From Pectobacterium sp013449375 (GTDB lineage Bacteria > Pseudomonadota > Gammaproteobacteria > Enterobacterales > Enterobacteriaceae), in the NCBI RefSeq assembly GCF_048593165.1, contig NZ_CP184271.1: a DNA stretch of 64,000 bases; one strand, given 5' to 3'. The notes beneath the pieces were generated by a model that worked only from the letters and a program-made list of their open reading frames with translations, was not told the origin of the DNA and made no database searches. Each line of letters begins with the position of its first letter. Within the stretch, counting starts at the first letter, position 1. Positions 19,006-26,487 of the stretch are shown in pieces. A program made the position numbers and the translations under genes.

Positions 19006-19039
19006 AATAAGTCATGCGGCTTTACCCGCATGACTTATT
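19006..19039. terminator. Strong hairpin terminator after dsbA
   Basis: A perfect 14-bp stem AATAAGTCATGCGG/CCGCATGACTTATT with a 6-nt loop lies just after the dsbA stop codon and is T-rich on the minus strand. Confidence 0.85.
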
Positions 19040-19045
19040 AAATAA

Positions 19046-19669
19046 TTACTTCTTGGTAACGAGGAACTTCACTACGTCAGCGTACTGTTTTACATATCCG
19101 TCCATTGAACTGGTATCAAGACCATCATTCTTGATCATATATTTACCGTTAACGAACATGGCCGGAACGCCGCGTAATTGTAAATCTGCGGCCGCTTTTT
19201 CCTGCTGGGCAACCAGAGATTTCACAACGAAGCTATTCAACGCACCATCGAACTCTTCCGCACTCACGCCAGCTTTCACAAAGACTTCGCGAATATCTTC
19301 AGGCTTTTGTACGGTCTGTGTTTTCTGAACGGCATCAAACATCAGCGGGGTAATTTTATCTTCTACGCCCAGCGCCATGGCCACAGCCCAGGCCTGAGTC
19401 AGGTTTTTACCCAATGGACCCAGGAAGTCCACGTGATAACGTGTCATCTTCGTCCCTTCTGGCAACGCTTTTTTTACTGCATCTGGAACATGGTAAACCT
19501 GTTCAAATTGATAGCAGTGCGGGCAATAGAACGAAAAGAACTCGAGAACCTGAGGTTCTTGCGTCGCAGGTTTATCTAACTCTACATATTGTTTTCCTTC
19601 AGAAAACTCTGCGGCAGAAGCACTACATGCCAGAATGACGCCAATCAGCGCAAGCCATAATTTCTTCAT
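19046..19669 (-). CDS. dsbA: Periplasmic thiol:disulfide oxidoreductase DsbA
   Basis: Introduces disulfide bonds into exported proteins; reoxidised by DsbB. In soft-rot bacteria DsbA is needed for secreted plant-cell-wall enzymes. The 207-aa precursor has a signal peptide (residues 1-19, cleavage after ACSASA). The redox motif C49-P-H-C52 lies in the thioredoxin fold, and the cis-proline is in RGVPAMFV. I chose the ATG at 19669 over the ATG six codons earlier because GGAGAG precedes it at proper spacing and it begins the signal peptide. It lies 24 bp after srkA in the same operon. Confidence 0.97.
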   Translation of the reverse strand: MKKLWLALIGVILACSASAAEFSEGKQYVELDKPATQEPQVLEFFSFYCPHCYQFEQVYHVPDAVKKALPEGTKMTRYHVDFLGPLGKNLTQAWAVAMALGVEDKITPLMFDAVQKTQTVQKPEDIREVFVKAGVSAEEFDGALNSFVVKSLVAQQEKAAADLQLRGVPAMFVNGKYMIKNDGLDTSSMDGYVKQYADVVKFLVTKK

Positions 19670-19693
19670 AAATTTAACTCTCTCCATTTAATT

Positions 19694-20680
19694 TCAGTAC
19701 ATTGGCATTAGCTGCAAAGGAGGTTCCTGTAACAGCTGAGTTTGCCCAATAAATATTGCCGTTTGCTTCAACCAAAAATCAGCATCCGTCATCCAAGGGA
19801 AATTTTTCGGAAAAGCAGGGTCTTCCCAGCGACGAGCCACCCAAGCTAAATAATAAATCTGTCGCATCGCACGAAGCGGTTCGATCAGTGCGAGCTCTTT
19901 CTCCTGAAACTCCGCAAATTCGCTATAGGCCTCTAACAAGATATCCAGTTGAATGCGTTGTTCACGTCGGTCACCGTGCAACAGCATCCATAAATCCTGT
20001 ATTGCCGGACCATTACGGGCATCATCCAAATCGACAAACAGCGGGCCATCACGCCACAAAATATTGCCTGGGTGACAATCCCCATGCAAACGCAGTGGTC
20101 GCCAGTCGCTGTGCCAATAAGTTTCAACTGTATCAATCAGTTGACGGGTTGCCTGTAAAAAATCATGTCGATGTATTTGCGGTATGAGCGGACATGTTTC
20201 CAACAGTCGATAAGGTTCATGCAGATATTCATTTACCCCAATCGTCGGACGCTCGGTGAATAACGCTTTCTGCCCCGTTTGGTGAATCCGGCCAAGAAAA
20301 CGACCAACCCACTCTAGCTGATCTTCATTATCCATTTCATACTGCCGCCCCCCCACACTGGGGAATACGGCAAAATGAAAGCCTTCATAGACATTCAGTG
20401 TCTGTCCATTAAGCAAAACGGGCGCGACAACAGGGACTTCATCTTCTGCCAACTGCTGGGCAAAAATATGCTCTTCCTGAATCTGCGCCGCGCTCCACCG
20501 TTCTGGGCGATAAAATTTCACCACAAAGCGTTTACGATTTTCATCCGCAAACTGATACACCCGATTTTCATAGCTGTTTAGCGCCGTCAGGCCAGAATCA
20601 ACGCGCAGCCCAACATCCAGCAAGGCATCCATGATCAGATCAGGGAACAGCGTCTGGAAATTAAATACCGAACTATTCAT
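19694..20680 (-). CDS. srkA: Stress response kinase SrkA (YihE)
   Basis: Ser/Thr kinase of the RdoA/MazF-antagonising family, Cpx-regulated in E. coli and protective against envelope and oxidative stress. The 328-aa protein shows the aminoglycoside-phosphotransferase-like fold: catalytic LHGDCHPGNILW and the metal-binding VDLDDA. I chose the ATG at 20680 (MNSSVFNFQTL), matching the E. coli length; three extra codons upstream are possible. It lies between yihD and dsbA, as in E. coli. Confidence 0.94.
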   Translation of the reverse strand: MNSSVFNFQTLFPDLIMDALLDVGLRVDSGLTALNSYENRVYQFADENRKRFVVKFYRPERWSAAQIQEEHIFAQQLAEDEVPVVAPVLLNGQTLNVYEGFHFAVFPSVGGRQYEMDNEDQLEWVGRFLGRIHQTGQKALFTERPTIGVNEYLHEPYRLLETCPLIPQIHRHDFLQATRQLIDTVETYWHSDWRPLRLHGDCHPGNILWRDGPLFVDLDDARNGPAIQDLWMLLHGDRREQRIQLDILLEAYSEFAEFQEKELALIEPLRAMRQIYYLAWVARRWEDPAFPKNFPWMTDADFWLKQTAIFIGQTQLLQEPPLQLMPMY

Positions 20681-20758
20681 CACAGCCACAACGGGTCAGA
20701 GACAACATAAAAGATACGCGTGCAATAGTTAGCATCATTAACGTGTTATTCCTTTCCA

Positions 20759-21028
20759 CTAGTCTTTAATCACTCCCCGTGCACGAAGCAAAGCGGTCTT
20801 AAAATCCTCTTCATAGTCTTTCTTCAAACCAGGAATAACTTGTTCTTTATCTGCATCACGCATTTTTAGATGGTAAATAAGGATATCATCAGTCAGTTCA
20901 TTTAACTGCCCCTCGAACCCCGCCTCCTGTGCAAGGTTTTGTAAAAATTGCACTAGATTTAAATCGGGTTCTTTTTGCCAGGCTGGGTGCAATAACTCAA
21001 CCAACTCATTAACGCGATGACATTTCAT
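20759..21028 (-). CDS. yihD: Conserved protein YihD
   Basis: 89-aa conserved enterobacterial protein of unknown function (YihD family). It begins MKCHRVNELVELLHPAWQ and has the family's acidic centre. The ATG has a strong AAGGAG ribosome-binding site. It heads the yihD-srkA-dsbA cluster and is divergent from mobA, the E. coli arrangement. Confidence 0.92.
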   Translation of the reverse strand: MKCHRVNELVELLHPAWQKEPDLNLVQFLQNLAQEAGFEGQLNELTDDILIYHLKMRDADKEQVIPGLKKDYEEDFKTALLRARGVIKD

Positions 21029-21241
21029 TTTTTTCTCCTTAAAAACGATTTGTACTCAATAAATTTCAATATGCAGGAAGCCGCTTGAGCGATATTGAGC
21101 ATATAGTGATAAAAATAACAGCCTTGCGCACATGAGGAAAGAACTTGGTCTTCTGCGAAAGTTTTCAGAGAATAGCGTAGGGTTTATCCCTCAAAAACTT
21201 TCAGAACAGAGGAAAGTGGGCATAGATAATTAGGAAGTAAA

Positions 21242-21820
21242 ATGATTACAGGCGTTATTCTCGCAGGCGGACGTGCAACGCGTATGGGCGGACACGATAA
21301 GGGGCTGATAACACTGAATGGTCGGCCGCTATACCTACACGTTCTCTCTCGGCTTAAAGCACAGGTCGACGAGGTTATCATCAGTGCCAACCGCAATCAG
21401 GCTATCTATGCGCAAAGTGGATGCCAAATTATTGGTGACTTTGATACAAGCTTTCCTGGCCCGCTAGCAGGTATTCTAAGTGGATTACATGCCGCCATGT
21501 CCGAGTGGGTGGTATTTGTCCCCTGTGATGTGCCTGCTTTCCCCCTCGATCTGGTACATCGTTTGTGGCAAGTGCGGGGGGAAGCCAATGCGGCTTATGC
21601 CACTGATGGAGAACGTCCACATCCCACATTACTCTTAATCAATAAAAACCTTATTGAACCACTAGAGACCTATCTGCATGTCGGAAATCGTAAGCTGATG
21701 CTATTTATGGAACAGGTTGGAGCAAAAGCCGTTTCATTTAACGATCAGCCTGAAGCGTTTCGTAATCTGAATTCGCCTGAAGATTTATCCAATTGGGAGG
21801 ATCAACGCAGTGGTTTCTAA
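21242..21820 (+). CDS. mobA: Molybdenum cofactor guanylyltransferase
   Basis: Transfers GMP to molybdopterin-Mo to form MGD, the cofactor of the DMSO-reductase family. The 192-aa protein has the nucleotide-binding N-terminus LAGGRATRMGGHDKGL and the metal-binding VPCDVPAFP. The ATG follows an AGGAAG ribosome-binding site. It overlaps mobB by 11 bp, so the two are translationally coupled. Confidence 0.95.
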   Translation: MITGVILAGGRATRMGGHDKGLITLNGRPLYLHVLSRLKAQVDEVIISANRNQAIYAQSGCQIIGDFDTSFPGPLAGILSGLHAAMSEWVVFVPCDVPAFPLDLVHRLWQVRGEANAAYATDGERPHPTLLLINKNLIEPLETYLHVGNRKLMLFMEQVGAKAVSFNDQPEAFRNLNSPEDLSNWEDQRSGF

Positions 21821-22331
21821 TCATCTCCCATTACTCGCCGTTACTGCTTATAGCGGTACAGGTAAAACAACATTACTTAAACACGTCATCCCTTTGCTGA
21901 TTAATCACGGCGTTAGAATCGGGTTAATTAAGCACACGCATCACCAAATGGATATTGATACACCAGGTAAAGATAGCTATGAACTGCGTAAAGCAGGCGC
22001 GGCGCAAACCATCGTTGCCAGCAATCAAAGATGGGCATTAATGACGGAGACCCCAGAGCAGGAAGAACCAAATATTTACGATCTGGTAGATAAAATGGAT
22101 GCCTCGACTCTCGATCTAGTGCTAGTTGAGGGCTTTAAACATGAAAAGATCGCTAAAATAGCCCTATTTCGCCAATCGTTGGACAGAGAATTAAGTGACT
22201 TGATCGATGAATATGTCATTGCGATTGCAGCGGATACAGAGATAGACACCATACTTCCGGTACTTGATATCAATCAGCCGGAACAGGTTGCTAATTTTAT
22301 TCACCAATGGCTCAGACATAACCGCCTGTAG
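21810..22331 (+). CDS. mobB: Molybdopterin-guanine dinucleotide biosynthesis adaptor MobB
   Basis: GTP-binding partner of MobA. The 173-aa protein has a Walker A YSGTGKTTLL at about residues 13-22 and the conserved KHTHHQMDIDTPGKDS block. It starts with GTG at 21810, inside the end of mobA, after GGGAGG. In E. coli the next feature is the 5S end of rrnA in convergent orientation; here only the 5S gene remains. Confidence 0.95.
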   Translation: MVSNHLPLLAVTAYSGTGKTTLLKHVIPLLINHGVRIGLIKHTHHQMDIDTPGKDSYELRKAGAAQTIVASNQRWALMTETPEQEEPNIYDLVDKMDASTLDLVLVEGFKHEKIAKIALFRQSLDRELSDLIDEYVIAIAADTEIDTILPVLDINQPEQVANFIHQWLRHNRL

Positions 22332-22456
22332 TTTGGAGTAGATCGCCGTTTACACTAAGCCATTCAGTGATCGGTTGATAGCGGCGGTCTTTCACCACAG
22401 GATAGAGATTCATAATTGGTCTTCCTGACGGTGTTGTCTTCCCCAAAACACACAGC

Positions 22457-22483
22457 AAAAAGCCCCTGTCTTTCGACAGGGGC
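22457..22483 (-). terminator. rRNA operon terminator after the 5S gene
   Basis: On the minus strand the stem GCCCCTGTC/GACAGGGGC has a GAAA-type loop and is followed by T5. It lies 14 bp past the 5S 3' end, so the end of the former rRNA operon is intact. Confidence 0.9.
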
Positions 22484-22497
22484 CTTCCACTATTTGA

Positions 22498-22616
22498 TGC
22501 CTGGCAGTTCCCTACTCTCACATGGGGAAGCCCCACACTACCATCGGCGCTACGGCGTTTCACTTCTGAGTTCGGCATGGGGTCAGGTGGGACCACCGCG
22601 CTATCGCCGCCAGGCA
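22498..22616 (-). rRNA. rrf: 5S rRNA (orphan)
   Basis: Complete 5S rRNA gene. Read on the minus strand it starts TGCCTGGCGGC and ends GGAACTGCCAGGCA. It contains the invariant loop CCCATGCCGAACTCAGAAGTG. Differences from recalled E. coli 5S are few. Upstream on its strand only about 10 bp of the usual 23S-5S spacer (AACAGAATT) remain, and no 23S sequence follows. It lies convergent with mobB, the position of the rrnA 5S in E. coli. Confidence 0.97.
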
Positions 22617-22658
22617 AATTCTGTTTCATTCCAACCGTTGTACTTCACTCACTTTCGT

Positions 22659-23729
22659 TTGTTTATCTACAACCGATACGCCTCGTGGGTCTGGCGCTTC
22701 TTCCTGTTTTTCGGCATCGCCTTAGTGGTGTATCACTTTTTTATCAAGGTGGTCGGTATCGCCCTGATGCTGGTGGAAATTGGTTGGTTTATCGCGCTTC
22801 CCATCGTTAAGGAAGCACATATCTGGTGGTCCATGCGTAAAACTGCTCATCCTGTCAGCCTGTGGCGTTCCGGGCTGATTTTAGCGGCTGTACTGTTGTT
22901 TCTGCTGTTCCCCTGGCGCGGCAGCGTTCGTATTCCAGCGGTATTGGAGGCTGAAAACGTCAGTGTGCTTTACGCGCCTATTGCCGCCCAGGTAAAAGCC
23001 TTACATGTCATAGACGGTCAGCCGGTGAAAACGGGTGAAGTGTTGCTGGAATTGACTTCATCCGATCTGGATTACCGTATCAATATTGAGCGTCAACAGA
23101 TTGCGCTTTTGCAGCAACAGCGGCAGCGAAGTGCCGGACGTCAGGAAACCGCCAGTGAGACTCAGGTACTTGACAGGCAGTTGGCCGAATCACTGGCGCG
23201 TTATCGTGGACTCGCTGCGCAGCGTCAGCGGTTGTCGATCACAGCACCACAAGCGGGAAGCGTCAAAGATGTGGCACGGGATATGACCGCAGGCCGCTGG
23301 CTGGCTACCGACATACCGTTGTTACGCGTTGTCGAACAAGGGCGTGGGAAAGTACAGGGATATCTGCCCGAAGACACGCTGAAGCGCGCACGGGTGGGCA
23401 TGACCGGTGATTTCATTGCGGATGACCCAGCTTATCCCCGTCTGTCGGTGCAATTGAAAGACATCGCACCGACAGGCGTAGCCTGGTTACAACAAGAGAT
23501 GTTGGCATCCGACCGCCACGGTCCCATCGCCGTGCGCCGAGACAAGGACCATAACCCTCAACCGGTGCAGGCGCAGTACAGTGTCCGGTTCACGGTGCAA
23601 GATGCACATTTTTTGCCGCCGCAACAGCCGCTACGAGGCAGCGTGATTCTTGAAGGAGAGAAAGAGTCCATCCTCGGCGCGACATGGCGTCGGGTAGCAG
23701 CGCTGGGCATTCGGGAAAGCGGGTTTTGA
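22659..23729 (+). pseudogene. 5'-truncated HlyD-type membrane-fusion protein (probable M50/HlyD fusion remnant)
   Basis: About 356 codons remain. The visible part has hydrophobic segments near the start (WRFFLFFGIALVVYHFF and VVGIALMLVEIGWFIALPIV), then another (RSGLILAAVLLFLLFPW). A biotinyl-lipoyl half-motif follows (APIAAQVKALHVIDGQPVKTG), then a short coiled coil rich in Q and R, the second lipoyl half, and a beta-barrel. This layout matches the C-terminal part of long HlyD-family proteins whose N-terminal part is an M50/site-2-protease-like membrane domain. The open frame continues upstream only through antisense 5S rRNA. There is no good start or ribosome-binding site; TTG 22659 or ATG 22767 are the only candidates. 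I therefore read it as a gene that lost its 5' end at the rRNA junction. Confidence 0.75.
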
Positions 23730-23999
23730 CGGGGAACTCATCGACATGAGTAAATGCAGGTGCTGAATAAATTTTACTCATCTGTTCCTCTCGGTAATAT
23801 CAAAAAATATTTTTTAATAAGTACGCAAGTTTCTCTCGCTGAACTATGTTTTTACTATGTTTCAATATGTTTCCACTCTACCTCGTTTTTATCTCATGAC
23901 AGCCTGATATGCCCCATCCTCTGGGGTCACACAGCATGATGACAATAATCCGATGCTCTTCATCTCGCGGTGAAGCAGTATCGGTCTAAGGAGAGAAAT

Positions 24000-24923
24000 A
24001 TGAAGCGTGTGTTTGTCAAATCCGCGATTGCCGTCGTATTGAGTGGCGGCGTATTTCTGCCGCAAGCGATGGCGGGGTGTTCTGCTGACAGCCCATATAT
24101 TGGCAGCGTTTGTTATATGGCCGGTACTTATTGCCCGGCAGATGATTATTTGCCCGCAGATGGCAGAACACTGAATATATCCGATTATCAGGTGCTTTAT
24201 GCGGTGCTTGGCACCCTTTATGGGGGTAATGCGTCCACCAACTTTATGTTGCCTGATTTGCGGGGGAGAACGGCGATAGGCGCGGGCCCGCTTAATGGTT
24301 CTTCCCCGACGTATAACCCTATTCCGGGTCAGAAGATTGGGCAGGAAGTCTCAAACGTTGTCGGCACTGGCTCGGTGACGCTCACCGCCTCACAGGTTCC
24401 GCCGCATACTCACCCCGCAACCTTAACGCTGAACGGCGTCTCGGGTACGACGCCAGTGGCCAGCGGCGCGGTTTCCCTGACATCGCTGTCTGGCAGTATC
24501 ATCAATCTGCCTTTCAGTGCGGTAGCCAGCCTGGGTGTCACTGGTATCGCCAAAATCGGTTCGTCCACCACCACCGGCAGAAGCGTGAGTCTCACGGATA
24601 AAGCGTTGTTGACCTCCGTCGGTGGGCCTTCCGCCCAGATCTACGCGCCATCCGGCACTAACGACCGGCAGGTGGGGCCGGACGGTAGCGTCACCGGTAC
24701 GGCGAGCGGCACGGTAAGTGGTACCGCGACCGGTGGTCAGTTGTCAGGAACGGCGTCGGGCACTATCAGTCTGCCGGTAGCGGGTGCGGTCACGGTAGGA
24801 GCGAATGTGACGACGCCTGCGCCGGTAACGGTGCCGGTAAATGTATCGGTACCGGTGCGCGACCCGTCGTTAGTAATGACCGCCTGTATTGCTGTGCGGG
24901 GCATTTATCCGACCCGTCCTTGA
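24000..24923 (+). CDS. Secreted Tail-Collar-domain protein, paralogue 1
   Basis: 307-aa exported protein. A signal peptide (residues 1 to about 22, KSAIAVVLSGGVFLPQAMA) precedes CSADSPYIGSVCYMAGTYC. A phage Tail Collar domain follows (Pfam Collar type; pattern DGRTLNISDYQVLYAVLGTLYGG...LPDLRGRTAIGAG) as in microcystin-dependent MdpB-like proteins. The C-terminal half is Ser/Thr/Gly-rich with alternating SGT/GTASG motifs, as in fibre shafts, and ends with a single Cys in VMTACIAV. The ATG at 24000 follows AAGGAGAG. Collar proteins are usually phage structural, but a signal peptide and no other phage genes point to a surface or secreted role. The function is unknown. It is a tandem paralogue of the next gene. 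Confidence 0.85.
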   Translation: MKRVFVKSAIAVVLSGGVFLPQAMAGCSADSPYIGSVCYMAGTYCPADDYLPADGRTLNISDYQVLYAVLGTLYGGNASTNFMLPDLRGRTAIGAGPLNGSSPTYNPIPGQKIGQEVSNVVGTGSVTLTASQVPPHTHPATLTLNGVSGTTPVASGAVSLTSLSGSIINLPFSAVASLGVTGIAKIGSSTTTGRSVSLTDKALLTSVGGPSAQIYAPSGTNDRQVGPDGSVTGTASGTVSGTATGGQLSGTASGTISLPVAGAVTVGANVTTPAPVTVPVNVSVPVRDPSLVMTACIAVRGIYPTRP

Positions 24924-25315
24924 GGCGGTTGTGCGTACAAGGGCGGCGAGGGGAACGTTGTCGCCCAACAGGCCAATATCTGGCATTGGGGCTGAGGGCA
25001 TGACGGTGGGAGTGGAGCAAATTGAAGGCAACGTGATGCAGACTTTGCGAGGTGCATCTCTGTAAGGAATTACATGGTTGAGTAAAAAAAATTTATGTAT
25101 CCGACATCATAATATTAATAAATATTTCTAATTTAACACGCGCGTATGCTCTGGCTGAGCTATGTTTTGACTGTAATTCAATGTGTTTCCGCTCTGTTTC
25201 GTTCTATCTCATAAAAATCTGAGAGTCCATACCTTTGGGGCCACATAGCATGATGACAACTATCTGGTGCCTTCTATCGCGCGGTGAAGCGGCATCAGTC
25301 TAAGGAGAGGGATGT
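24924..25315. other. Intergenic region between the two collar genes, with duplicated upstream sequence
   Basis: The last 170 bp or so (25150-25315) resemble 23840-23999 in front of the first collar gene. Shared blocks include 'gctgaactatgttt', 'catgatgacaa' and 'gcggtgaagc', ending in 'tctaaggagag'. The promoter and leader were therefore duplicated together with the gene. No separate gene was seen. Confidence 0.7.
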
Positions 25316-26248
25316 ATGAAGCGTGTCCAACATCTGTTCGTTAAATCCGCCATCGCCGTTGCGCTAAGCGCTGGGGTATTGCTACCACAGACCGCTGCTG
25401 CCTGTTCCGCTGACGGCGATTACATTGGCAGTGTGTGTTATATGGCAGGGACGTATTGCCCTGCAGGTGATTATTTGCCTGCAAACGGTCAAACACTGAA
25501 CGTATCTCAGTATCAGGCACTCTATGCGGTGCTTGGCAACCTTTATGGCGGTACCCCGAACACCACCTTTGCTCTGCCTGATTTGCGGGGCAGAACCGCG
25601 ATAGGCGCGGGCCAGCTACAGCTACCTGGCACAACATCGGTTTATACTCAGGGACAGAAAATCGGGCAGGAAGTCTCAAAAGTTGTCAGTTCCGGCTCGG
25701 TGACGCTCACCGCCTCACAGATTCCACCGCATACTCACCCTGCAACCTTAACGCTAAACGGTGCCTCTGGTACGACGCCGGTGGCAAGCGGCGCCGTTTC
25801 CCTGACATCGCTGTCTGGCAGTATCACCAATCTGCCTTTCAGTGCGGTAGCCAGCCTGGGTGTCACTGGTATCGCCAAAATCGGTTCGTCCACCACCACC
25901 AGCAGAAGCGTGAGTCTCACGGATAAAGCGTTGTTGACCTCCGTCGGTGGGCCTTCCGCCCAGATCTACGCGCCATCCGGCACTAACGACCGGCAGGTGG
26001 GGCCGGACGGTAGCGTCACCGGTACGGCGAGCGGCACGGTAAGTGGTACCGCGACCGGTGGTCAGTTGTCAGGAACGGCGTCGGGCACTATCAGCCTGCC
26101 AGTAACGGGGGTGGTCACGGTAGGTGCGAATGCGACGGTTCCTGCGCCGGTAACGGTGCCGGTAAATGTATCGGTACCGGTGCGCGACCCGTCGTTAGTG
26201 ATGACCGCCTGTATTGCTGTCAAAGGGTTTTTTCCGCTCCATCCTTGA
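25316..26248 (+). CDS. Secreted Tail-Collar-domain protein, paralogue 2
   Basis: 310-aa paralogue of the preceding gene with the same plan: signal peptide ending near TAAA, CSADGDYIGSVCYMAGTYC, collar domain with LPDLRGRTAIGAG, GST-rich shaft and the same VMTACIAV end. The N-terminal and collar parts differ at many positions. A 299-bp segment of the shaft (25795-26093) matches paralogue 1 with only two mismatches. The ATG at 25316 follows AAGGAGAGGG. An imperfect GC hairpin near 26265-26287 may terminate it. The function is unknown; export with the neighbouring secretion genes is inferred from context. Confidence 0.85.
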   Translation: MKRVQHLFVKSAIAVALSAGVLLPQTAAACSADGDYIGSVCYMAGTYCPAGDYLPANGQTLNVSQYQALYAVLGNLYGGTPNTTFALPDLRGRTAIGAGQLQLPGTTSVYTQGQKIGQEVSKVVSSGSVTLTASQIPPHTHPATLTLNGASGTTPVASGAVSLTSLSGSITNLPFSAVASLGVTGIAKIGSSTTTSRSVSLTDKALLTSVGGPSAQIYAPSGTNDRQVGPDGSVTGTASGTVSGTATGGQLSGTASGTISLPVTGVVTVGANATVPAPVTVPVNVSVPVRDPSLVMTACIAVKGFFPLHP

Positions 26249-26487
26249 GGCGATGCTCAATGAAGGGGGGCGGTTTGCCTCCCTTTCAGGCAGGCAAAAC
26301 GTGCCGATATCACAAAACAGCACATAATGTAAAAATAACTGTAAATTTACAAAGTAAGGACATAAATTTAATCTTTCTTGTAATTTGAAATACTTATTCA
26401 TAAAAGCGATTATTTTTTTATTTTCAAACGGTTCGGCTACTGACTGGCATCATTGTTGACAGCAATTTGAGTTTTCGGGGTACTTCT

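Noticed and set aside
22312..22413. Minus-strand frame of 33 codons between the 5S gene and mobB (MNLYPVVKDRRYQP...)
   Set aside because: It has a start codon and overlaps the mobB end, but no homologue is recognised and it is too short to support. It could be a gene fragment.
22416..22658. In-frame upstream extension of the HlyD-type gene
   Set aside because: It is antisense to the intact 5S rRNA gene and its terminator, so it is not plausible as protein-coding sequence.
24000..26248. Prophage remnant based on Tail Collar domains
   Set aside because: Both proteins have signal peptides, no integrase, capsid or lysis genes are near, and export genes flank them.
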